Shown here piece after piece: positions 53,547 to 63,804 of a DNA stretch of 64,000 nucleotides. This DNA is from Gonapodya prolifera JEL478 (taxonomy: Eukaryota > Monoblepharomycota > Monoblepharidomycetes > Monoblepharidales > Gonapodyaceae), in assembly GCA_001574975.1 (NCBI GenBank), contig KQ965873.1, positions 1-64,000 of the forward strand, read 5' to 3'. How positions within the stretch are numbered: position 1 is the stretch's first letter; the number at the start of each line of letters is the position of its first letter. The translations under genes and the position numbers were made by a program. Below the pieces are notes generated by a model. That model made no database searches. It was not told the origin of the DNA and saw nothing but the letters and a program-made list of their open reading frames with translations.

Positions 53547-55067
53547 TCACATCGCACCGAAGATTTTCAACGGCGACGGACCTCTCGTCAGGCTGGCGTG
53601 CACAGCCACGCCGGGAGCACGGACGTATCTTTCTGGCATGACGTCATTTCTGAGATTCTCAACAGCAATGGATCGTTCTTCTGGCTGTCGTTGCGAGACC
53701 GCACCTGGGGCGCGAAAGTAGGTCTCTGCAACAACGTCTACCCAAAGTTTGGCAACGGCCACCAAACGTTCTTTTGGCTGGCGCTGAGCAACCGTACCCG
53801 GACCGCTCGTGTAGCTCTCCGGTGTAGCATCCACTCTGAGTTTCCCCACGGTGACCGAACGGTCCTCTGGCTTTCGCTCAGGAACCGTACCAGGAATTCC
53901 CGTGTAACTGAGACGCTCTCGATCTCGGCATAGTCGCGCGGTTCCAGCAGCAGATGTATCAGCAGGAGCTGGAACCGGGGCACGCGAAGGCGCGCTTGAC
54001 GCTGCTGCGCCTTCCAATGTGACCGCACAATCTCCACCCCGAGAAAGACCAAGCAGCGGCCTAAGAGAACCGTCGCTTGATTGGGACCCAGGTGGCCCTC
54101 CGTTTCGGCTCACATCAACGCTGACTGTACGGTCACTTCCCAGGTCGAAGAATTGTTCACGGACTCGAGGAGCTGTGACAGGTGCTGAAGGTGCTCCTAC
54201 GATCCTGCCAGAGTGGAGCTCAGTCGTACCCGCCATTCCAGAGCGCAGCTCAACGCCTATCTTGCGTTCTCGAAGGCACTGCGCGTGCGCTGCGGCAAAC
54301 GTGGGTACACTGTTCCTGGAGCGTGCAATCCGCTTTGCCGGTGCATGAACCTCCTTAGGTCCCACTGCGCGCTCCACGGGAAATGCTCCAGCCTTTGTGA
54401 TGCCCATATGAACGGTTTTGGGATTGCACACTGTGCGCAACTCATCCATAGTTCGTGGAAGAACGCGCTCCTGTGGCACATCTGCAGGGACACCCACTTG
54501 CATTTGCTTACAGGGCAGAACATACTGATCCGGTGTGACAACAGTCTCCGCTGCCCGTGAACTGTTGCGAACGCGACCCAGAGTGAGCACACGGTCTCCG
54601 CAGAGATCAGCGTGATTGTTCTCGATAGGCATCCATACTCCGTCGCGGCCAACCCTGTGCCCAGTGTGCAATGACAGTTTCGTCTCGAAGGCACCCGTAT
54701 TCGTGATACCGGGCGGCTTGGCTCCATTGAAGAACGGTACCATGTTCGTATGCGTGGTCTCTGCAGGCAATCCCGTGAGCCTGCTCATACCTGGGAGCGT
54801 TGGATACTCTTCACTGAAATTATCGTTTTTTCCCATCAACGGCACCTTGAGTTGTCGCAGTTGTCCGGTACTGGGGTCGTATGCGCGATAGTCTCGCTTG
54901 TAAAGGGTGAGTTCTGGGACAACTCCCCTCGAAAGGTGGCCTAATGCTACACGCGGCCCTCCATCACTGCCCGTCCGATGGTCAAATGTGCCGCAGAGTC
55001 TCTGCGCGGCTGCACGGCGATCTTCATCAAACATTCGAATCATGTAGGGGAGTTGGACACAACACAT
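53547..55067 (-). CDS. DUF5899-like protein, giant-virus related
   Basis: Open minus-strand frame of 506 codons. The N-terminal half carries features of the DUF5899 family conserved in nucleocytoplasmic large DNA viruses: LPGMSRLTG, then HTNMVPFFNGAKPPG, a TGHRVGRD stretch, YVLPCKQMQVG and RTMDELRTVCNPKTVHMGIT (viral form RPKTVDELR..NPK). The C-terminal part has three to four tandem repeats of about 33 residues (APGAVSQRQPEERSIAVENL; GPGTVAQRQPKERLVAVAKL; IPGTVPERKPEDRSVTVGKL). The frame looks whole in this stretch. In viruses the family is reported as conserved with unclear function. It probably reached the fungus from a large DNA virus. Confidence 0.55.
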   Translation of the reverse strand: MCCVQLPYMIRMFDEDRRAAAQRLCGTFDHRTGSDGGPRVALGHLSRGVVPELTLYKRDYRAYDPSTGQLRQLKVPLMGKNDNFSEEYPTLPGMSRLTGLPAETTHTNMVPFFNGAKPPGITNTGAFETKLSLHTGHRVGRDGVWMPIENNHADLCGDRVLTLGRVRNSSRAAETVVTPDQYVLPCKQMQVGVPADVPQERVLPRTMDELRTVCNPKTVHMGITKAGAFPVERAVGPKEVHAPAKRIARSRNSVPTFAAAHAQCLRERKIGVELRSGMAGTTELHSGRIVGAPSAPVTAPRVREQFFDLGSDRTVSVDVSRNGGPPGSQSSDGSLRPLLGLSRGGDCAVTLEGAAASSAPSRAPVPAPADTSAAGTARLCRDRERLSYTGIPGTVPERKPEDRSVTVGKLRVDATPESYTSGPGTVAQRQPKERLVAVAKLWVDVVAETYFRAPGAVSQRQPEERSIAVENLRNDVMPERYVRAPGVAVHASLTRGPSPLKIFGAM

Positions 55068-55372
55068 TTTTTGCCCAGGGCTGGGCCATCCCTAAAATCC
55101 ACTGACAATGGCATGTAACGACATCAAGAATATGAAGGCGTCCTTTCTCTTATAACTGCAGCCGTTCTAGCTTTAGTTCCAGATGATGAGAGAAAATATT
55201 TACAAGCAGAAACCGCGGACATTGAATTCATTGATGATGCTGTTCCAGGTATAATAAAATGGGCTGGAAAGATGACTGAACAAGAACTTTCCTGTCGTAA
55301 GCTTGATAAACTGACTCTGGATGGTTATCCATGGGGTTCCCACCAATTCAACTTACTTCCCATCGATGCTCC
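55068..55372. other. AT-richer filler with a coding-like fragment
   Basis: A plus-strand stretch (LITAAVLALVPDDERKYLQ, then FIDDAVPGIIKWAGKM) looks coding but has no start or recognised family; probably a fragment. Confidence 0.3.
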
Positions 55373-55841
55373 TCCCCACCCTCCACCTCGTCCTCGTCTT
55401 CGTCCTCCTCGCCTCCACATCCTTTGCCCAAGTCGTCAACCCTACCGGTACGTCCCACCCTGCCTCAATGTTCCCCGCTTAGCCGTGAACACATTTTGAC
55501 GATTGGTCCCCCCACGCGCCAACGATTGGGTAGGATCCTGGGTGGGCGCGACTGTGGCGGCGAAGGAAGGTTTATCAGCTCGGACGTGGTTTGACATGGG
55601 TGAGTGGAGCCCTCCCGTTGCAGTTGACGATTCTCGTAACCGGTACATCACCCTGTTGTACCAAGCCGTACTCTTCGTGCTCTACGGCGTCCCGATCCTG
55701 CTCATTGTTGTCGTGGCGCTTAAGGAGATTTATCAAGCGGGCATGCGAGCAGGTACCCGAGATGGTGTGCGAGATGGTGTGCGAGATGGTGCACGATGGT
55801 CGAGACTCGTCCGAGGGAACGGTGCGGTGGATCGCGATTAG
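55373..55841 (+). CDS. possible small membrane protein
   Basis: An ATG near 55373 begins a hydrophobic leader (LLPTLHLVLVFVLLASTSFA) followed by a GT donor. A second frame to 55841 has a membrane helix (LLYQAVLFVLYGVPILLIVV) and three RDGV-type tandem repeats. The two parts do not join cleanly, so they may be separate. Unknown family. Confidence 0.3.
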
Positions 55842-55883
55842 ATTTGCGATTTGGAGTTTGGGCTCTCAACGGAAATGAGTTTG

Positions 55884-56944
55884 TCAACTCTGATTGCGCA
55901 GTACAGTAGCCCGAGCATCGTTTGACAAATTCCAAATTATATACCCCACGGATGAATCGCTGGGACTGAAGTTCGAGTTTGGACATGTAAAGTAAGTGTA
56001 CCCAAGGAACACGTCCTTGTGCGAGACCATGGCTTTCACATACTGTCGGACATTATCCGCATCTGAAAAACCAAACTCTCCAAGAAAGCATTTTTTACCC
56101 TTCGCGCGAAGTGATTGCAAGACTGTGGGATCACCCATTATCCTACGGTCGACCAACTATCATAGCACCTGTAGGACTGTGTTGTTGAGGGGATCGTTAA
56201 TCGATAGGAATGGACCCAAGTTGTTCGCAACAGAGCCAAGATCAAAGTAGATGTCCTCATAGTGAATTATATCCCTTTGAATCCAGCTCCCCAAAGCGCT
56301 GTGATCACCTGCTGCGCCAATCCCGCCCAAACGTAGGAGCTGATTTTTGAGCCAGCCAGTATATACGGCTCATTGCTGCAGTCGTACTGTAGATTCGGGA
56401 TCGACGCAAGCTCCTTGTGGAGAAGAAGCAAAAGTCTCTCCACATAGAAACGTCGATTTCCTTCCCCATGTGTGTGTCCGCTGCCCAGGTCACATTTGGA
56501 CTGCTCTGCCGACCACCCAAAATTGTTCAGATCCACGACACAGCTCATTCCAGCTTCTACAACATGTAACGTTGGCTTTGACTTTAGCAAGCTCAGCTGC
56601 GTTCAATGGACCACCCAAGGGCGGTTATAATGATTCCCAATGCATCCCTACACGAACAACATCGCAACCAATTCCAGCTACGGAGGCTATCAAAGCGAAG
56701 GGTCAACCGGAGTCGCGCCCCACGAAGCCCATTCGCGTCCGGTCAGGTGAATGCCGTGATAAAACTTCGATACTATTGTCACTTCGGTACCGGAATTGTT
56801 CGATGGGGTCGATGAACCTACGGATGACGATGTGATTTTCCTACCGTGCACAACAATCACAACGATCGCCACTATGCACACTATGGCCGCGGCAAGTGCT
56901 GAAAAAGCGCTGGCCATGATCACTGCAACAATGCCCGCCTTCAT
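55884..56944 (-). pseudogene. membrane-anchored GH5-like (cellulase-fold) remnant
   Basis: The minus-strand N-terminal piece from 56944 has a strong membrane helix (LAAAIVCIVAIVVIVV) then YHGIHLTGREWASWG, a GH5-type first strand. Later pieces hold the GH5 acid/base motif (CSNEPY) and a GEFG nucleophile-like motif near 56100. A type-II membrane anchor in front of a glycoside hydrolase is unusual for a secreted fungal cellulase. Pieces are in different frames; it looks broken with a few breaks, although introns could explain part of this. Confidence 0.5.
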
Positions 56945-57422
56945 TTTGGTATGTCTGGGCGATTGGAAATTTACCGTTCATTGTTCGTCAGCGGGGATCT
57001 CGATCCCGCACGCTCTCATGCCTACCCGAGCACGTATTCCATATTTACCGTCCGCAGTGGTGGGCTTGTCCGGCCAGGACTCACACCCGCGCTGGATTAC
57101 TCGCGCGTACCTATCGAACAGCCAAGGCAAACCTCGTGGGTACGGTTTCTCTTGAAGAAATCGCTCCTCCGCACGTTTGAACTGCGCGATGGATCGTTCA
57201 TTCTCAAAAATCACGGGATCTTCATCTTCGCAACATCGCGCGCGTTCCTCCACGAGGGTCGCACGGAAATATTCTCGGACAACCACCGCATCTGCCCCAT
57301 CCGATGCACAATGAAGTCCAAATCCCCGACGCCATAGTTTAAATACTTTTGACAGAGTGCACTGTCACTGCGGAACCTTCTCTCTTGAGGCGGAACTTGA
57401 GCAAATCGCAACGCAAATCCAT

Positions 57423-58200
57423 CTACCGACACTGGTCGAGAGTCTCGCTAATATCACCACCGTAGACAATAAAGTGCCAACATGCAAGCGCATCCACAAA
57501 CGCATTCCCAAACGCAAAGAGATTTCTTCTCCACAAGGCGCTCTCCAACGCACTTTGCCTCGCCCCCACTTCACCTCGCGACTGGGCTCGCGCATTTTCC
57601 TCATTTCTATTGCCATGTTTGACCGCCATTTCGCGAAACCGCTCCATCGGCTCTGATTCCCTCTCTTTGGGTGGTGCCTTTAGACCGGGCTCTCTGTAGT
57701 ACTGCATTCGATCAAAGCAGATCCGGAGGTTCGACATCGCGACATGTGTTGTGTTGGGGAACGCTCCATCCCCACGGACGACGACGGGCCATGCTGCGTT
57801 GATCCAGAGGTTCCTAGCAGCGTTTCTCATCTCATAGGTGACAAGATTGGACGCCACGTACGCGAGGGCAGAGTCGGGACAGGTGAGTGGCGGAAACTGG
57901 TGTGTGCCATTGACGAAAGGCGGGGACTGCGGAGGTGGCACTGCGTTTGGGTTTGTGTACATGTAAGGAAATTCGTCGTAGATCCATGTAGGAGCTAGGG
58001 ACATGATGAATCCGACAACGTGAGGTCCGAAGCACGGCAGGCTGATTGACCGCCCGCTAATGGATTGCTTGACCCGCACGGCCCAGTCGTACAGGTCTTG
58101 GTCAAAATCGTACTCCAGTGCTTTACCGTCAATTTCGTGCTCAGGGTGCAGGTCGTCTGGGAAGTGGAATTCGACCTCGGGTTCAGGTGCTGCCTTTGTG
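57423..58200 (-). CDS. hypothetical protein of the accessory segment
   Basis: Minus-strand open frame extending upstream of 58079 (FHFPDDLHPEHEIDGKALEY then DLYDWAVRVKQSI) to about 58190. It continues with LPCFGPHVVGFIMSLAP, IYDEFPYMYTNPNAVPPP, LTCPDSALAYVASNLVTYEM and RRNLFAFGNAFVDALACWHF. More than 220 residues. No family recognised. The frame is long and has a plausible composition. It may be spliced to 58262-58579, but no in-frame junction was found. Confidence 0.45.
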
Positions 58201-58261
58201 AGTGTGCATGATTGTGTTCGGTGGTTGAAACGGCGGGTGATTCAACAAATGGCGGCGGAGC

Positions 58262-58579
58262 TCATTTGATTTTGTGATAATCTTCAGCAGATTGTTGGGA
58301 GACAAGTGTTTGTATTTTCCACCGCCCCAGGTTGAGCTTGGCTCGAAGTTCCAGCACGCTAGCTCTGCGCGCCAGAACTACGTTCGCAAACTTCAACCGG
58401 CGACACTTGTTCGATTTGAAGCAATCTGTGCTCTCCAGCTCGACCTCGATGTCGTCCAGATTCGGATCATTGATCTTGGGAGGGAACCTCTTGGTTTCAA
58501 TAACGAGTTGGGCGCTCATCAATCCTCCACCATTGGTGTTCACTTCCTCTTCTTCGATGCTATACTTCACAGTCCGCAT
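58262..58579 (-). CDS. hypothetical protein or exon
   Basis: 105-codon minus-strand frame: MRTVKYSIEEEEVNTNGG, MSAQLVIETKRFPPK, LDDIEVELESTD, VLARRASVLELRAKLNLG. Acidic then basic; unknown family. It probably belongs with 57423-58200 as an upstream exon. Confidence 0.35.
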   Translation of the reverse strand: MRTVKYSIEEEEVNTNGGGLMSAQLVIETKRFPPKINDPNLDDIEVELESTDCFKSNKCRRLKFANVVLARRASVLELRAKLNLGRWKIQTLVSQQSAEDYHKIK

Positions 58580-58711
58580 CGGTGCTGAGAAGATATTTCT
58601 TTGTTGTCGCTTGAAACCGTCCGACGTGCTGGGATTGGTCTACAGCTGAGACCAGAAAAGCGTTGAATGGTTTTGTCAGCCCTCCAGGCAACCAATATTC
58701 GAACTCGTACA

Positions 58712-59269
58712 TCAAGAATGGTAATCAATAGAAAAATCAAGTCCAGACCCCCACATGTGCTGCTTTTTATCACCGTTCTTGTCCTTTGGAGCGACGATCT
58801 TCACGCCCCAAACGTCGCCGAGAATGTGCGCTACAGACACATTGATGTCGATAGGCGACAAGACGCACATTTTGATGGGTGAGAGGAAAAGACAGCAGAA
58901 GGACAATGCATGTACCTCTTTAGTCTCCATCCATTTTTGGAGTGCTTCATAGAGTCCCGATAGTGAAGCAGACGACATAATTATCTTGGCGGATGAGTCG
59001 CCCAACCATACGGCACTGCTGGACGACGCCGAACTCGTTCCAACGGCCGTTGCAAACACCTCCAGGTCACGAAGGACGTCGCGCATGATGGTGGGTGCAG
59101 CATTAAATGTAGCAGCGTAGCTTGCAAGGCTTGCGGTAGGAAGATTCTTGGTGAGGGTTTTCGCCACGGACTCAACTGAAGTACAAGGTACAAGGTTTTA
59201 AGGAGCTTGGCACAGGCTCTCACTGAAGTTGAACTTACCTTTGTTGTAGAAGTCCCTATCAAGTGTCAT
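58712..59269 (-). CDS. hypothetical 164-residue protein
   Basis: ATG at 59269; exons 59269-59239 and 59175-58712, joined by a clean GT-AG intron, give exactly 165 codons. The sequence has a Ser/Ala-rich helical part (LASYAATFNAAPTIMRDVL, ASLSGLYEALQKWME) and a C-terminal domain with SPIDINVSVAHILGDVWGVK. No signal peptide or membrane helix; family not recognised. A tidy structure with good splice sites suggests a real expressed gene within the accessory segment. Confidence 0.55.
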
Positions 59270-59289
59270 TGACATGAAAACTGAGTGGT

Positions 59290-60150
59290 CGTCTTATGAA
59301 GTGCTCAACTTGGGACATCATCGTCTACTACATCGGGGGCGTTTCCTCACCTTCAGCGGGTCAGGAGAGCAAGACTGTCGGGCAGCTTTCGAGACACTTT
59401 GCTGTGTACTGTGGAAACGTTTGCAATACTTGCAGGGCTCTGCTACGTCCATTCTGCAGGGATGACGGTGCCTTCAATGTGATCGTACGATCGGAGCTAA
59501 CGCGTTCGCTTCTTTAGTGTGCAACCTTGGACAAATGCGCGCGGCCCCGCTGTGAGGGTACTGTGCTACAACACCAGATTGAGGAGCGGGTGGATCCCTT
59601 CCCTAATGGTGGTAGCCCGGACCAGAAAGAGACCCCTGCCCAAGCACCAGTGGCCGACGATGGAGACGGTGCTCCGGATGTCAAGGAAGGCCGAGCCAGG
59701 AGGGCTCTAGCATTGAAAAGGTTCAAGAGTTCGGTGGATCGCTTGGACTGGAGAGATCGAGTGGAAACGGTGTGTTAAAAGCGGTGTGGCTAGTTCTTGT
59801 CAGATTTCTGATGAATGTTGGAATCTTTATCTTCCCTGTGACTGTGACTGCCAGTGTACCGCCCGTTGCTACTCAGAGAAAGAGCTCGATGATTTCAAGA
59901 AATGGCAGGAGAAATTTCTCCACGACACGTTCAAGGAAAAGTACGGGGACATTTCAAAGGGAGAATCGCTTTGGAAAGGGACGGAAACAGCAAAACGAGC
60001 TCACCTTGAAGAACGTACTCCAAAATGGATGAGCGAGTACCACATTGTCATCAACAACTGTGATTTGAGTACAATATTCTCTTCACTTGCGTCTTGCTAA
60101 TTCAAACACTCTTCCTAAACAGGTCAGCACTTTACAAATTGGTGCAAGTT
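59290..60150 (+). pseudogene. plus-strand coding-like fragments, unknown
   Basis: Three plus-strand pieces: a Cys-rich one (HFAVYCGNVCNTCRALLRPFC, about 59380), one with KCARPRCEGTVLQHQIEER (about 59530), and one with PCDCDCQCTARCYSEKEL and a charged helix (about 59840). They could be exons of one Cys-rich protein; order and splicing unclear. Confidence 0.3.
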
Positions 60151-60958
60151 TGGAACAAGGATGCCTGATGACGTTTACAAGATCTTGAAGATGTTACCAG
60201 TACTCTACATTCCATTTGGCAGTCTTGCGGGAGGAGCGACCCGGAGGCCATAGAAGATGAATATAAGTCGAAGTATGGTACTACTGATTTGCAAGTGCAC
60301 CACGACGTTTAATGAACTAACGCTTGTACCTCCACATATTAACATTTAATTAGGAGTAGGGGGAATAAATGGACTTGCCTGGTTTCGCTGAGCGCATGGC
60401 TGAACGCTCTTATCACTAATGACTGTTCATTACGATTGCTCATAGTACCTTAAGGCCAGCCACGACCCGTGCTCTGATTACTATTGAAAAAGGCCTGGGA
60501 GCAGAATTGAGTGGGGTCCTTTTTTATCATCAGTGGTGTCCTTGCTCTTGAACTATTGCTCTTGGAGTCCATACTTTTGTATACATGGTGTGGGGTTTGG
60601 GATTGTGGGGCACGGTTGGGTGGCTTGTGTCTTGTGCGATTGGTTGGCTCATACACGCCGTAATTTACTCTGCTTGCAAGGAATTTATGAGTGATGTCGG
60701 AGCTTTGAGGTCCGTTTTCCATACACGCTTCTGCTTCGCGTAAATTTAGTTATTCGGCTCCAGAAGTAATCCCCCCATTCCCCTTGGGACACGGGGGGGC
60801 TTGAATTGTTGAGCGCGGAGCCAAAAGATAATGGAGGTAAGAGTACCCGCAGTGCCCGCACTTGGGAAGGGAGGAACAAGGCCGTGTGTCGGCGCGGGTG
60901 CAGGAGTTTACCCGGACCGCAGCACCGCCCTTCACGGCCCTTGCTGTTGTTTCCCCCC
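60151..60958. other. intergenic region, no supported gene
   Basis: AT-richer up to about 60750, then GC-rich promoter side of the Ohr gene. Confidence 0.4.
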
Positions 60959-60985
60959 ACACACACACACACGCACACGCACACC
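60959..60985 (+). repeat. CA-rich microsatellite just before the Ohr start
   Basis: (CA)n with two interrupting G, ending two bases before the ATG at 60987; lies in the 5' leader. Confidence 0.9.
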
Positions 60986-60986
60986 A

Positions 60987-62394
60987 ATGCTCGGCCTCAG
61001 ACTGACCGCACTCCGCACGCTGCAACCGCTGCACGCAGCGGCGCGAAGGGGACTCGCGTTCACGCCCGTGGGTGTAACCCGAGGGGGAGAGCGGGGTTAC
61101 CGGTGTCGCGGGTGGTTGGGTGACGTTGCGAGCGACTAACGCACTCCCGCCGCGACTGCCAGCTGTACACCGCGGAGGCGACTGCGACTGGCGTGAGTGC
61201 TTGTTGTGCAATGCAATCGCTCTTGGTCGGGACAAATCCTCGCTCATTCCGCCTTCTGTTCTCCCCACTCCCCACGAACGAATGAATCGCAGGCGCGGTG
61301 AGTCCCTTTTCTCGCTCCCTTTCTCTCTCCCGCCCCACTCCCCCCTCACTCACTCCCCCGCCCCGGCACACAGCAACGGCAAAGTCAAGTCCTCAGACGG
61401 CATCATCGACCTCGAACTCTCCGTGCCCAAGTCCATGGGCGGACCGGGGCTGGCAAAGAGTAACCCGGAGCAGTTGTTTGCAGCGGGGTGAGTCGACTTG
61501 AGTCGAGTCGGGTTCAGGGCGTGCACCTTGCTCTTGCTCTTGGCTTGGGGGTATCGCATTGACCAATTGTTTGTCTCCTCCCTCTCCGTGCATGTGGGGT
61601 ATAGGTACTCGGCATGCTTCCAGGGCGCCATGGGTGCCGCCGTTGCTCAGGTACGTCTTGTAGTCTGGCCAGGCTGGTGGATTGTGGCTTGTGGATTGTG
61701 GATTGTGGGCGTACGGTGCGGTGTGGGCGGTGGGCGTCAACGAGGAATACCATTGGTGAAGGTGAAAGGACACACGTGTCTTTTTCGAGGCCAAACGACA
61801 AACGGCGGACTGAGAGACACACCAAAGGCGACATCCATCAATCAAGGGCAAGGAGGCCAATATCCACCCGCCTTCTTCTCATCCCTCCTCCCCTCCTCGC
61901 CCCCCTCCCCCAGCTCAAATACCCCCCCCTCCCTTCTTCCTCAACCGTGCACGCCCTGGTCAGCATCGGCAAGGGCGACGGCGGGTTTGACCTGGCGGTG
62001 GAATTCGAGGTGGCCGCGCCGGGGTATGAGGGGGAGAGGTTGCGGAAGGTTGTGGAGGTGGCGCATGGTGGGTTGGTGGGGNGGGTAGAGAGGTCGAGGG
62101 ACGAAGACTAATATGGACCAATAAGCACTGACCGTGGATAGGAGCGGAGCGAGCGTTTGCCGGGGGCGAGTTCCTACAGGGAGGAGAGTACCCGTCGCGG
62201 AGCGTGGATGAGGCTCAAGCCACGAAGCACTGGGCACGATCGACGGCCGTTCTCGCTCTCACATCCCGCCACTCACTTCTCACACCCCCGCACCTCCACC
62301 TCCACACACTCCGCACCACCCCACCAACACAGGTATCTGCCCCTACTCCCGCGCGACCAAGGGCAACATCTCCGTCACGACCAAAGTGCTTTAA
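60987..62394 (+). CDS. ohr: organic hydroperoxide resistance protein Ohr (OsmC family), mitochondrial type
   Basis: Exons 60987-61067, 61163-61192, 61293-61297 (5 nt), 61374-61487, 61605-61650, 61914-62067 and 62333-62394 give 163 residues exactly in frame. An Arg/Ala/Leu-rich N-terminus (MLGLRLTALRTLQPLHAAAR) looks like a mitochondrial presequence. Then comes the Ohr core: LYTAEATATGARNGKVKSSD, LSVPKSMGGPG, NPEQLFAAGYSACFQGAM with the peroxidatic Cys, VSIGKGDGGFDLAVEF, and GICPYSRATKGN with the second (resolving) Cys. Ohr reduces organic and fatty-acid hydroperoxides using lipoyl-protein partners, which fits mitochondria. The 5-nt exon is needed to restore the conserved G-x-R-x-G-K-V. Intron 6 contains an undetermined base at 62082. 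Confidence 0.9.
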
Positions 62395-62666
62395 AGCCCA
62401 CGGGGGCGAATGTGGCAATTGGCGTGCGGCGGAGAAGGGCAGTTGGCAGTTGCAGATGGCAATTCGCAATTGGCAGTTTGGTAGTTTGGCACGTGTATCA
62501 TGATGTGACGGGAGAGAAATACAATGTTCTGAATGGGGGCAAACATTGTTGTGTTTGGACCGAGGTGATAAAATTGCAGCATCAGTTTGGTGTGGTTTAT
62601 TCGCAACTCCGACAGTACCACTTTTCAAATTCTGAACTCAAGGGACTACCTCGGTCCATCGAGACT

Positions 62667-63804
62667 CTAAGCGACATAGCATGAAAATCTATCAAGAACC
62701 ACGTCTTTTGTTGCCCTTTCGCGGAACAACTCCCACAACTGCGGAGCCCCTTTCGACGCTGCGATGACCTGTCCGTCACGTGCAAACATATCCGCGCCGT
62801 GCTCGTGCTCCAACAGCACCCTGACGGTTTCCTGGCTGTGTGGCCCAAGTCTGCAGAATCGGCAAACGTTTTCGCAGCGCTTCACGGTTCTTTGCGTGCA
62901 CGTCGGCACCGTGGGCGACAAGGAAAGCGATCATGTCCACCCTTCCGTAGGTGCTAGTGACTCGGAGCGCATTGTCCTCCTATGTGTGAGTGTCCACTCC
63001 TGATGATAAGAGTGTGCGCATGGCAATGGCGCAGGCGGACTCCCATTGAGCCGTTGCGGAAAGCAGCTCCTTTGCATAATGGGAAACGTCTGCTCCGCGT
63101 TGTAAGAGCAGCTCAATAACGCTCAGGTCCCCCAGACTGCACGACTTTTGTGAGCGTCTCACCACCGTGCATGCCATGCACGGGCATCTGCTCCGTGTTG
63201 TAAGTGCAGCTCAACAACGCTCTGGTGGCCGAAATGGTACGCCGTCGTGAGCGCCAAGCTTTCACGGGCAAGGACATTCGCTCCATTGCGCAAGAGAACC
63301 TCGACGGTTGCAGCCATGCCTGCGTGACTTGCCGCCCGTAGAGCACTGTCCTGGTTTGCATGGACGTCCGCGCCGTGCGTCAAGAGGAGTTGTGCCACGA
63401 AGGGGTGCGTTTGGGTGCAAACTCCCGCACATAAAGTACAGTGCGGTGTCCTTCGTCTTTTGGGGTATGGAGGAGTTGCGCAGGATGAGCGTCGTAAGTG
63501 GGACGTCTCCATCGCGTGCCAGCGTTTTGAAGAACGAGACTCCGACCACGCGGTCCCTATCCCGTCCCATCGAGCCCACACGGAGAATTTCTTTCATGAC
63601 TTGATAGTCTCTGTTGGCCCTTGCCGTCTCGGCCCTGATTGCGTTGTTGCTGGATCCGAATCGGCGGAGGCCCCGATGGGCGATCGTTTGAGTGTCCCGC
63701 AACACATTTGATAAGGACCTGCACATGGTCTCCGTCGGAAGCCCGAGTCTCGTGTCGGTCCACCATGTCGCGAGGCAAAGAATGACCTCGGGTGGGAGGG
63801 CCAT
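62667..63804 (-). pseudogene. F-box-like/ankyrin-repeat gene, decayed
   Basis: From an ATG at 63804 the frame opens with an F-box-like helix (MALPPEVILCLATWWTDTRL) and SNVLRDTQTIAHRGLRRFG. Ankyrin-type repeats follow: HPFVAQLLLTHGADVHANQD, GMAATVEVLLRNGANVLAR, HQSVVELHLQHGADA, LSVIELLLQRGADVSHYAK, ETVRVLLEHEHGADMFARD, ending near 62667. The repeats lie in at least three different frames without splice signals at the changes, so the gene is probably a pseudogene with several frameshifts. It may extend past 63804 (a minus-strand frame continues to 63998). Such F-box/ankyrin genes are often multicopy. Confidence 0.6.

Larger units (their letters stand above)
50990..60150. mobile_element. patchy virus-like / transposon-derived accessory segment (fossil)
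   Basis: Between the CFAP99-like gene and the Ohr gene, host-type genes give way to a mixture: a RING-like piece, a TnpB/Fanzor-type zinc ribbon, a DUF5899-like reading frame (a family known from nucleocytoplasmic large DNA viruses), a membrane-anchored GH5-like piece and orphan frames, mostly on the minus strand. No capsid, polymerase or integrase was recognised, and no terminal repeats or target duplication were found. The best reading is an old giant-virus-like insertion, broken in several places and mixed with transposon remains; some frames still look whole. Limits are approximate. Confidence 0.4.
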
